From contig CAIRLQ010000065.1 of assembly GCA_903879465.1 (NCBI GenBank), positions 1 to 5,770 of the forward strand: 5,770 bases of DNA. The letters are read 5' to 3'. The position numbers and the translations under genes were made by a program. A model generated the notes under the pieces. The model did no database searches. It saw only the letters and a program-made list of their open reading frames with translations, and was not told the DNA's origin. The DNA is from an uncultured Opitutia bacterium. GTDB taxonomy: Bacteria; Verrucomicrobiota; Verrucomicrobiia; Opitutales; UBA953. This document shows positions 1-5,770 of the stretch, in pieces (position 1 is the stretch's first letter; each line of letters starts with the position of its first letter).

Positions 1-8
1 AACCCCAC

Positions 9-24
9 CGTCAAGCGGATTTTT
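9..24 (-). promoter_or_regulatory. Possible -35 element with upstream A-tract, reading out of the window
   Basis: On the minus strand, after the end of the third gene, AAAAA (positions 20-24) is followed five bases later by TTGACG (positions 9-14), a near-consensus sigma70 -35 box with an UP-like A-tract. The matching -10 box would fall beyond position 1, so the promoter cannot be confirmed. If real, it would drive a separate gene downstream and mark the end of the smc-htrA-membrane protein unit. Positions 1-55 otherwise hold no gene, and I see no strong intrinsic terminator there. Confidence 0.3.
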
Positions 25-55
25 GCAAGGGTTTTACAGGCTGACTGGGGCTCGA

Positions 56-811
56 TCAGGGACCCACTTGGAGTCGATAACTGCCGGGGGCGAGCTGCCC
101 TGACCAATTCACCCCAGCGGCCCAACCCAGAATCATTTTATCCAGCGTCAAATCTCCGCTGGAGTGCAGCAACGACCCTAAAGTTGCCTTTCCGAGGGAG
201 TCTACCCCTAGAATGATCATAGAAATGCTTTTAAATGAGTTATTTTTGATTTTAATTGAATTATCTACGCCCAAGTGGGTTATTTTCCCATATAAAATCG
301 GCTTTAATGCCCCACCTGAAGGATATACTTCGAAGTAGGCGACACGGGCGGGTACTGATTGGCTATTAATCCGCTGTGCGCCGAAAGTGGTAAAAGGCTC
401 AGACTGGGATAAAGGAATGGCGCTGGCTACTCTGGGTACGATCGGCTCGGGAGTCCTCAAGGCAGATGCCGGACTCTTAAGTGGGTCCAACTGTAGCACG
501 GGCTCAGATTTAGCAAAAGGAGTGTCTTCAGGCTGGCCTATCTCGCCCTGCCCTCCCCCGCCCAAACTACTCCGGGAGGGGAAGAACACCACCGAGGTAT
601 CTAATAGGACAAAGCTCTCCGTCCGGGCGTCACCAGGCGGAACAAGGTAAACGCCCCCCGCCAAGGCAGGGGCTGGCGAAACCCCGCCGGCCGTTGGGCG
701 AAAAACCAAGAGGGTCAGGACGAAAAGGGACAGGCCAGCCAACAAAGCAGTCCGAGTAAGCGGCGGCAGGCGCCCGCCAGTCAGATTACGAAATGTCGAC
801 AAAGCCTTCAT
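56..811 (-). CDS. Uncharacterised single-pass membrane protein with proline-rich periplasmic region
   Basis: I do not recognise this 251-residue protein. A basic N-terminus (K2, R8, R14, R20) leads into one hydrophobic segment (about 21-37, ALLAGLSLFVLTLLVF), which predicts an inner-membrane anchor with the rest in the periplasm. Next come a short conserved-looking stretch ESFVLLDTSVVFFPS (65-79), a Gly-rich turn (84-90), and a Pro/Ser-rich, probably disordered linker (about 91-155). The C-terminal part (about 156-251) looks beta-rich and ends in APGSYRLQVGP. No catalytic motif, cysteine pair or lipobox is visible. Residues 171-198 are encoded by unusually AT-rich DNA and are rich in Lys, Asn and Ile, unlike the rest. 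The ATG at 811 is supported by GGGAG seven bases upstream, inside the end of the protease gene, with only 2 bases between the genes; this favours translational coupling. The anchor-linker-domain layout recalls TonB or other periplasm-spanning proteins, but no TonB C-terminal motif is present. A role beside the HtrA protease is only suggested by position. That it is a real gene is likely, given the open frame, spacing and start signals. Confidence 0.82.
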   Translation of the reverse strand: MKALSTFRNLTGGRLPPLTRTALLAGLSLFVLTLLVFRPTAGGVSPAPALAGGVYLVPPGDARTESFVLLDTSVVFFPSRSSLGGGGQGEIGQPEDTPFAKSEPVLQLDPLKSPASALRTPEPIVPRVASAIPLSQSEPFTTFGAQRINSQSVPARVAYFEVYPSGGALKPILYGKITHLGVDNSIKIKNNSFKSISMIILGVDSLGKATLGSLLHSSGDLTLDKMILGWAAGVNWSGQLAPGSYRLQVGP

Positions 812-813
812 TC

Positions 814-1923
814 CTACTCTCCCGCTCTACGCTCTTCCACCGTGACGCGCGTGAATGAACCGCGCCCTTCACGGATGAAGTTGAGGATCATCACCTCTCC
901 GGGCTTATGCTTGGAGATGGCCAGACGTAGATCGTTCCAACTATCGAAGGGCTTGCCGTCAAGGGCCACAATGATGTCGCCCATCTTAAGTCCAGCTTTA
1001 GCCGCAGCACGCCCTTCGCTTACCATCGTGATGCGCACGGCGCCAGATTTTGAAATCGAGAATTTAGTCGCCTCGGCCAAAGGGAGATCTTCGCCCAGAA
1101 CTCCGATTAGTCCGCGGACGACCTTGCCCGTATTAGCCAGGTCGAGCGCGACACTGATGATAAGGTTAGCGGGAATCGAATAACCAATACCCACGCTCCC
1201 CCCGTTTTCGGACTTAATAGCGGTGTTCATACCGAGAAGACGGCCTTCAAAGTCCATCAAAGGCCCGCCGCTATTGCCCGGATTGATGGCCGCGTCCGTC
1301 TGGATGAAATCCTCAAAGACTAGGCCCATACCCTGTTTCCCAGAACGTCCGAGCGCGGAAACGATGCCCGAGGTAACCGTCATGCCCGCATCAAGCGGAT
1401 TACCGATGGCAAAGACGACATCGCCCACGCGGGCTTTATCGCTATCCGCAAACTTGGCAGAAGGAAGATTACGACCGTCCACCTTCAACACGGCGATATC
1501 AGTGGTCGGATCAACCCCGAGGACCTTGGCCCGAAATTCGCGGCGGTCCTGAAGCTGGACAATCACAGTCTGGGAGACGGATTTTCCGTCGGCGCTCATC
1601 ACCACATGTCGGTTGGTAATGACGTAGCCGTCAGGATGGATAATGGTACCCGATCCGAGCCCCATAGGCATGAGGGTTTCGCCCGTCTGGGAATCCTTCA
1701 TGACCTTATCCGGATTGATGCGACCGCGGTAACGATTCAATACCGACTGAGGAATGACTTCTGCCGTGCGAATACTGACCACGGCCGGCATAACGCGTGC
1801 CAGCATGTCAGCGTAACTGGCGCCGGCGGCGGCGCGATTAATGGGGCGCGCATCGGTCTCAAAACCGACGCCGGCGGCGAATCCAGCGGGCGCGAGTGCA
1901 AGGAGCAGGAACAGTCGTACCAT
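814..1923 (-). CDS. HtrA/Deg family trypsin-like serine protease with one PDZ domain, exported
   Basis: This is a periplasmic serine endoprotease of the HtrA/Deg family (S1C type), which degrades or handles misfolded envelope proteins. The 369-residue product starts with a short signal peptide (R3, hydrophobic core 4-16, probable cleavage after A16 in a G-F-A context), so it is probably soluble in the periplasm. The trypsin-like domain (about 37-265) carries the full triad: H106 in TNRHVV, D142 in TTDIAVLKV and S218 in NPGNSGGPL. One PDZ domain follows (about 270-362), with RGLIGVLGEDL, AGLKMGDIIVALDGKP and the closing PGEVMILNFIREG strand. One PDZ domain gives a DegS-like layout, whereas DegP and DegQ have two, but the cleavable signal differs from the membrane anchor of DegS, so I give no gene symbol. 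A segment between the N-terminal helix and the first strand (about 57-85, QSVLNRYRGRINPDK) matches the variable LA-loop position. The gene begins 41 bases after smc with no evident Shine-Dalgarno sequence and ends 2 bases before the next gene. Co-transcription with both neighbours is inferred from strand and spacing. Confidence 0.94.
   Translation of the reverse strand: MVRLFLLLALAPAGFAAGVGFETDARPINRAAAGASYADMLARVMPAVVSIRTAEVIPQSVLNRYRGRINPDKVMKDSQTGETLMPMGLGSGTIIHPDGYVITNRHVVMSADGKSVSQTVIVQLQDRREFRAKVLGVDPTTDIAVLKVDGRNLPSAKFADSDKARVGDVVFAIGNPLDAGMTVTSGIVSALGRSGKQGMGLVFEDFIQTDAAINPGNSGGPLMDFEGRLLGMNTAIKSENGGSVGIGYSIPANLIISVALDLANTGKVVRGLIGVLGEDLPLAEATKFSISKSGAVRITMVSEGRAAAKAGLKMGDIIVALDGKPFDSWNDLRLAISKHKPGEVMILNFIREGRGSFTRVTVEERRAGE
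819..823 (-). promoter_or_regulatory. Shine-Dalgarno site for the small membrane protein gene
   Basis: On the minus strand GGGAG sits seven bases before the ATG at 811, within the last codons of the htrA-like gene. It is the only clear Shine-Dalgarno sequence among the three gene starts in this window. It fixes the start of the third gene and implies that ribosomes finishing the protease gene can pass straight on to it. Confidence 0.7.
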
Positions 1924-1964
1924 GGGAGAACTTTAGGAGTCCGCCGAGCCAATGCAAGCCGACC
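1924..1964 (-). other. Short smc-htrA intergenic gap
   Basis: Forty-one bases separate the smc stop codon (TGA) from the protease ATG. In the transcribed direction the last bases before the ATG are pyrimidine-rich (AAAGTTCTCCC) and lack a GGAG-type site. I see no stem followed by a T-run and no convincing promoter pair, so read-through from smc is the simplest expectation. The AGGAG visible here is on the opposite strand and has no gene to serve. Confidence 0.5.
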
Positions 1965-4900
1965 TCAACGAGCCATCGTAAACCCGCCACCCGGCTGCGT
2001 GGGCTCGGCCTCATCGCGATCCTTATTGAAGCGCATCGAGAACAGACGGGTCACACCCTTCTCCTGCATGGTAGCCCCAAAGATGGCATCCGCCGCTGAA
2101 ACGGTACGCTTATTATGCGTGATGACCACAAACTGGGAGAAACGGGTGAACTCGCGGATGATGTCGGTGAAGCGGGCGACATTAGCATCATCGAGCGGTG
2201 CATCTAGTTCATCGAGCACGCAGAGCGGCGACGGCTTCACCATGTAGATGGCAAACAATAGCGCGACCGCGGTCATGGTGCGCTGGCCACCTGAAAGCAG
2301 TGAGATGCCGCGGAGCTTGGTGCCGGGAGGCTGGGCAATGATCTCGATGCCGCTCTCGAGCGGGTCTTCGGCCTGAACCATTGTCAGGTCGGCCGTTCCG
2401 CCCACGAAGAGGCGTTCGAAGGTGAATTTGAAATTCTTGCGCACCTGCTCAAAGGTGTCCGTGAAGAGCTTGAGCGATGTCTCATTAAGCTCATCGATGG
2501 CCTTGGTGAGTTCTTCCTTGGCCTTCCAAAGGTCGTCGCTCTGCTTTGTGAGGAAGTCATGACGATCCCGCAGAGAAGAATATTCCTCGACAGCGACCAG
2601 ATTGACCGAGCCCATGCCCGACATGCGGTCGCGAAGTTCGGCGATTTCACGGACGAGCGGTGGCCAGTCCGCCGATTCTAGCGAAGCCAGCTCTTCGGCT
2701 GTCGGCTCTCCGCGGCGCACAACGGTCTTCGGAGCGGGACGAGATCCCTCTTCCTCAGGCTCTTCAAGGTCGTCAAAAGTAGCGATGCCTTCGGGTTCGC
2801 CGTCGGCGAGCCAGAGCTGCAAGCGCCAATCAACCGACGCCACATCCAGCTGATGGTCTGACTGAACTTTTTCGACAATGAAGCCGCACTGCGAAGTCTG
2901 TTCGGCGAGGGAGACTTCCAGATTCTTGAGTCGGGAATCAACCACCCGAAGACGGTCGCGATCAACGGAGAGGACGCGGTCTTCAGACTCCAGGCGTGCG
3001 TCGACTTCTGAGAGATCGGAACGGGACTGTCCGAGGGTGGTCACGCTGGATTCAATCTCCGCCGCCAGACGCGCGGAGTTTTCCTTAGCGGCGACGGAGG
3101 TCGCACGGAGTTCGCCGATTTGGCGCTCGTTGTGCTGCGCCTCCTGACGGCGGGAGATCAGGCGCGCCGAGGCCTCGGCCCGGCGAGATTCAAGGTCAGC
3201 GAGTTCGCGGCCGACGAGCTCGAGCCGTTGGCGCTGCTCGGCCAAGGAGAGCCTGACTTCACCGAGCGCGTTGCGGCGCAGCTCGGCTTCGGCACGGGAA
3301 GATTCCACCTGAGTCTCACCCGAACTAATAGTGGCACGCAATTCGGCCACCTGGGTATCTTTTGCCGTCAGCGTCTCCTGAGCGCGATCGCGGCGTTGCA
3401 GCGCCTCGGACTTGGAGTTCTCAAGTTCGTTGAGCTGGCGCTGTTCGCGGGCGATACGCTCATCCGCGGCGACGAGAGTCTGGCGGGCCGAACGTTCATC
3501 TGCCTGTGCGATGGAAAGTTCCTGGGCGGCGAACTGAGTAGCGTCGCGACACACGGCGACGTCGTTCTCATTAGCATCCATCGAGGCCTGTAAGCCGATG
3601 GCCTTTTCATTTAGGGTCGTGAGCTGATCATTTTCAGACTCCAGATTGGCGCGGACGGAGCGGATCTCGCTTTCACGCGAGAAGACTCCGGAACCGCTAC
3701 CGGAAGCGGCTTTGCGCGGACGCCCCGCGTAAACGAGACCGCGACGATCGACGAGATCGCCCTCGACCGTAGCCACCAGGAAGAACTCGAAGCCGGGATT
3801 GGCCCGCCACCACTTGATGAAATCACCAAGGGAAGGACAGACGTAGCAGCCGTCGAAGAGATTCGAAACTAGGCGGGCGTGGGCCGAAGACTTCGATTCA
3901 ACGGCAGAAGCGGCGGGCCTGAGCCAAGAAGGGGCGGCTGAGCCCGAGCGCGCGGCCGGCGGGGCATCTACTTGGAACACCGCACGGCCAAGCTGGCGCT
4001 CGCCCATCTTGGCAACGATGCCGGGGAGAAATTCCGCGTCTTCCAAGGCGACGGCTTCCGAGGCGGCTCCGAGGATATTCTCCAAGGCGGCGGCGACCGT
4101 CACATCGACCACCGTCACCAGATCCGCCAAAGCAGAGGCCTTGCCGGAGCGCATCTCATCGGCGAACTCACCGCGCAGGACGGCTTTGGCCGCCTCCGAG
4201 AAGCCTTCGAGACGGGATTGCATCTGCTCGAGCAGGCCGAGTTGGGCGGAAAGTTTGGCGACCTTGCGATCCTGTTCTGAAATCGTGAGCTGAAGGACGC
4301 GGAATTCGGAAAGGAAATCTCGGCCCTTCTCGGTCGTCTCCTGCTCTGCTGTACGGGCGGCCTGCAGTTCTCCGTGCCGGGAGGTTACCACCGCGCCGCA
4401 CTCGGCGACTCGGCGCTCGAGACCTTCGCGCTCTTGCTTGGCCTGCGTCAACGAGGCGGAGACGTCGACATGACGAGACTGATAGCCACGCAGATCGACT
4501 TCGAGGTTAGTAACATCGCCGCGAGCACGGGTCATCTCGCCTTCAGCGATGAGAATATCCTGGCGGGCGCGGCGCAGCCGACTCTCGGCTTCAACGAGCT
4601 GGCGAGCAGCATCTTCGACCTGACTGGTTTTGTCGCGGTAAGCGGCATCGGTGGCGGAAACAGAACCAGCGGCCGTGGACTTGGCGTCGGAGCTACCCCG
4701 CAAACGCATTTCATATTCAGCGATGGCCTGTTCGGCCTCCTGGGCTTCCCGGCGAATATCACCCAGACGAGAGGCTAAATCGTCGGCGCGTAAATCTGCA
4801 GTCCGGGCCTCATTCTCAGCATTCTCCCGCGCAGTGCGAATATCAAACAGAGCCTGCTGGGACTGCTGCACGCGCTCGGCGAGTTCCGTCCGGAGAGCGC

Positions 4901-5717
4901 GGTTCTGCGTTAAAGCGGCCTCACGGTCGCGGAGGCCCTCCGTCAGTGCGGCGACTTCTGCGCCACACGTGGCGGCTTCGGCTTCGAGAGTAGCCACCTG
5001 GGCTCGGCGATCGCCAAACTGCTTGGCATGCCACGCCAGGTCGAGGTGAGTGAAACGATGGCGGAGGCGACGGTAGCGAAGGGCCTTCGCGGCCTGGCGG
5101 CGAAGGTTGGCAATCTGGCGACCGACTTCACTGACGACATCGGTGATGCGCGCAAGATTGGCATCGACCCCGGAAAGTTTGTTCAGAGTCTCGCGGCGTT
5201 GAGCCTTATAACGAGTGATGCCCGCCGCCTCTTCAAAAAGGTAACGGCGTTCGGCGGGGTTGGCGGAGAGGATTTGATCGATCTGTCCCTGCACCATGAA
5301 GGAGTAAGACATGCGGCCGATGCCGGTGTCCATAAACAGGCGCTGGATGTCCTTCAGCCGCGACGGCTTTCCGTTGATGAAATAGTCGCTGGCACCTTCG
5401 CGGTGCAGGCGGCGCATAACGGACACCTCAGAAAATGCCGTACCCAAATCCTTTTCACAGTCGGCGAAGATCAGTTCGACCTCGCACTGCGGCATGGGCT
5501 TACGGCGATCGGTCCCAGCAAAGATGACATCCTGCATGGCCGGAGCCCGGAGAGACTTCGCGCTCTGCTCCCCTAGCACCCAGCGGATGGCATCGACGAT
5601 GTTGGACTTGCCGCAACCATTCGGACCGACAACGGCCGTGACGCCGGGCCGGAGCTCAATGCGGGTCCGGTCGGCGAAGCTCTTAAATCCGTTGGCGACG
5701 ATTTCCTTGAGGTACAT
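1965..5717 (-). CDS. smc: Chromosome segregation protein SMC (condensin ATPase)
   Basis: This is the SMC subunit of bacterial condensin, a cytoplasmic ATPase that dimerises and, with ScpA and ScpB, compacts and segregates the chromosome by loop extrusion. The 1250-residue product is complete. Seen in order: an N-terminal head with Walker A GPNGCGKS (31-38), an arginine at 57 in the QSAKSLRA segment, and a Q-loop in MVQGQID (Q143); a long Glu/Arg/Ala-rich coiled coil (about 175-500); a hinge (about 500-680) opening with LEGFSEAAKAV and closing near FSRESEIR; a returning coiled coil (about 685-1030) holding an acidic, proline-containing break (972-1009); the conserved GSVNL turn (1036-1040); and the C-terminal head with signature LSGGQR (1141-1146), Walker B aspartate and glutamate (1169, 1170) and an H-loop histidine (1201). 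The ATG at 5717 was chosen because family members begin M-Y/hydrophobic-L-K. A GTG at 5735 and a TTG at 5762 are in frame but would add unconserved residues. No clear Shine-Dalgarno sequence precedes the ATG. The length is slightly above the roughly 1190 residues of Bacillus SMC. Identity is very secure. Confidence 0.97.
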   Translation of the reverse strand: MYLKEIVANGFKSFADRTRIELRPGVTAVVGPNGCGKSNIVDAIRWVLGEQSAKSLRAPAMQDVIFAGTDRRKPMPQCEVELIFADCEKDLGTAFSEVSVMRRLHREGASDYFINGKPSRLKDIQRLFMDTGIGRMSYSFMVQGQIDQILSANPAERRYLFEEAAGITRYKAQRRETLNKLSGVDANLARITDVVSEVGRQIANLRRQAAKALRYRRLRHRFTHLDLAWHAKQFGDRRAQVATLEAEAATCGAEVAALTEGLRDREAALTQNRALRTELAERVQQSQQALFDIRTARENAENEARTADLRADDLASRLGDIRREAQEAEQAIAEYEMRLRGSSDAKSTAAGSVSATDAAYRDKTSQVEDAARQLVEAESRLRRARQDILIAEGEMTRARGDVTNLEVDLRGYQSRHVDVSASLTQAKQEREGLERRVAECGAVVTSRHGELQAARTAEQETTEKGRDFLSEFRVLQLTISEQDRKVAKLSAQLGLLEQMQSRLEGFSEAAKAVLRGEFADEMRSGKASALADLVTVVDVTVAAALENILGAASEAVALEDAEFLPGIVAKMGERQLGRAVFQVDAPPAARSGSAAPSWLRPAASAVESKSSAHARLVSNLFDGCYVCPSLGDFIKWWRANPGFEFFLVATVEGDLVDRRGLVYAGRPRKAASGSGSGVFSRESEIRSVRANLESENDQLTTLNEKAIGLQASMDANENDVAVCRDATQFAAQELSIAQADERSARQTLVAADERIAREQRQLNELENSKSEALQRRDRAQETLTAKDTQVAELRATISSGETQVESSRAEAELRRNALGEVRLSLAEQRQRLELVGRELADLESRRAEASARLISRRQEAQHNERQIGELRATSVAAKENSARLAAEIESSVTTLGQSRSDLSEVDARLESEDRVLSVDRDRLRVVDSRLKNLEVSLAEQTSQCGFIVEKVQSDHQLDVASVDWRLQLWLADGEPEGIATFDDLEEPEEEGSRPAPKTVVRRGEPTAEELASLESADWPPLVREIAELRDRMSGMGSVNLVAVEEYSSLRDRHDFLTKQSDDLWKAKEELTKAIDELNETSLKLFTDTFEQVRKNFKFTFERLFVGGTADLTMVQAEDPLESGIEIIAQPPGTKLRGISLLSGGQRTMTAVALLFAIYMVKPSPLCVLDELDAPLDDANVARFTDIIREFTRFSQFVVITHNKRTVSAADAIFGATMQEKGVTRLFSMRFNKDRDEAEPTQPGGGFTMAR

Positions 5718-5740
5718 CGAGGGGTGAAATGGCACGATTG

Positions 5741-5754
5741 CCCCACCCCACCCC
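5741..5754 (-). promoter_or_regulatory. G-rich run upstream of smc
   Basis: The coding strand reads GGGGTGGGGTGGGG, three runs of four G, starting 37 bases and ending 24 bases before the smc ATG. Its last run lies five bases before an in-frame GTG at 5735, so it could act as a poor ribosome binding site for a start six codons longer. Three runs alone do not make a complete four-tract quadruplex. Its role is unknown and the upstream context is cut off by the window edge. Confidence 0.25.
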
Positions 5755-5770
5755 TGCCGCAAGCGTCTAG

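Noticed and set aside
28..58. Intrinsic terminator after the third gene
   Set aside because: Only a weak four-base CTGA/TCAG pairing is visible, without a following T-run on the transcribed strand.
56..811. Third protein as a TonB energy transducer
   Set aside because: The anchor plus proline-rich linker fits, but the linker lacks the long Glu-Pro/Lys-Pro repeats, the C-terminus shows no TonB motif, and no ExbB, ExbD or receptor gene is adjacent.
1606..2247. 213-codon open frame on the plus strand
   Set aside because: It lies antisense to the protease start and the SMC C-terminal head, both strongly conserved coding sequences. Its translation has no recognisable domain; long antisense frames are expected in GC-rich DNA.
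3120..3593. 157-codon open frame on the plus strand
   Set aside because: It mirrors the repetitive Glu/Arg/Ala codons of the SMC coiled coil on the opposite strand, which readily create stop-free antisense frames.
5028..5576. 182-codon open frame on the plus strand
   Set aside because: It is entirely antisense to the SMC N-terminal head and early coiled coil, and its translation shows no family motif.
5718..5762. Longer smc reading frame starting at a TTG
   Set aside because: The extra 15 residues (MRQGWGGAIVPFHPS) are not part of the conserved SMC N-terminus, and family members start at the M-Y-L-K position.
1..5770. Defence system, mobile element, CRISPR array or toxin-antitoxin pair
   Set aside because: All coding space is explained by smc, the protease and one membrane protein. 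There are no regularly spaced repeats, terminal inverted repeats, integrase or nuclease motifs. The SMC has full chromosomal condensin features, so it is not a defence-type SMC-like ATPase.

Overview
This window is a GC-rich bacterial chromosomal segment with three genes. All lie on the minus strand and follow one another in the order smc, an htrA/degQ-like protease gene, and an uncharacterised membrane-anchored protein gene. No RNA gene, CRISPR array, insertion sequence or phage gene was seen. A canonical SMC (not MukB) and a periplasmic HtrA with a signal peptide point to a diderm bacterium. The flavour of the SMC sequence, its 1250-residue length and the odd third protein make me favour Verrucomicrobiota (Opitutae-like). 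That placement is inference from memory of family sequences and is only moderately secure.

Layout in the direction of transcription, from high to low coordinates. Positions 5718-5770 are a short upstream stretch with a G-rich run on the coding strand. Positions 5717-1965 hold smc, complete, with both ATPase half-domains, two coiled-coil arms and a hinge. A 41-base gap follows. Positions 1923-814 hold a secreted single-PDZ trypsin-like protease with an intact His-Asp-Ser triad. After only 2 bases, positions 811-56 hold a 251-residue protein with one N-terminal membrane segment, a proline-rich periplasmic stretch and an unrecognised C-terminal region, part of which is encoded by strikingly AT-rich DNA. 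Positions 1-55 are non-coding and carry a TTGACG hexamer on the minus strand, preceded by an A-tract, which may be the -35 box of a promoter for the next gene outside the window.

SMC works in the cytoplasm on chromosome organisation and segregation, while HtrA works in the envelope on protein quality control, so any link between them is probably only shared transcription. The protease and the small membrane protein are much more tightly packed: the likely ribosome binding site of the second lies inside the end of the first, which suggests translational coupling and perhaps a shared envelope role. I see mostly housekeeping content. The least explained item is the third gene, and I find no evidence of an undescribed multi-gene system.
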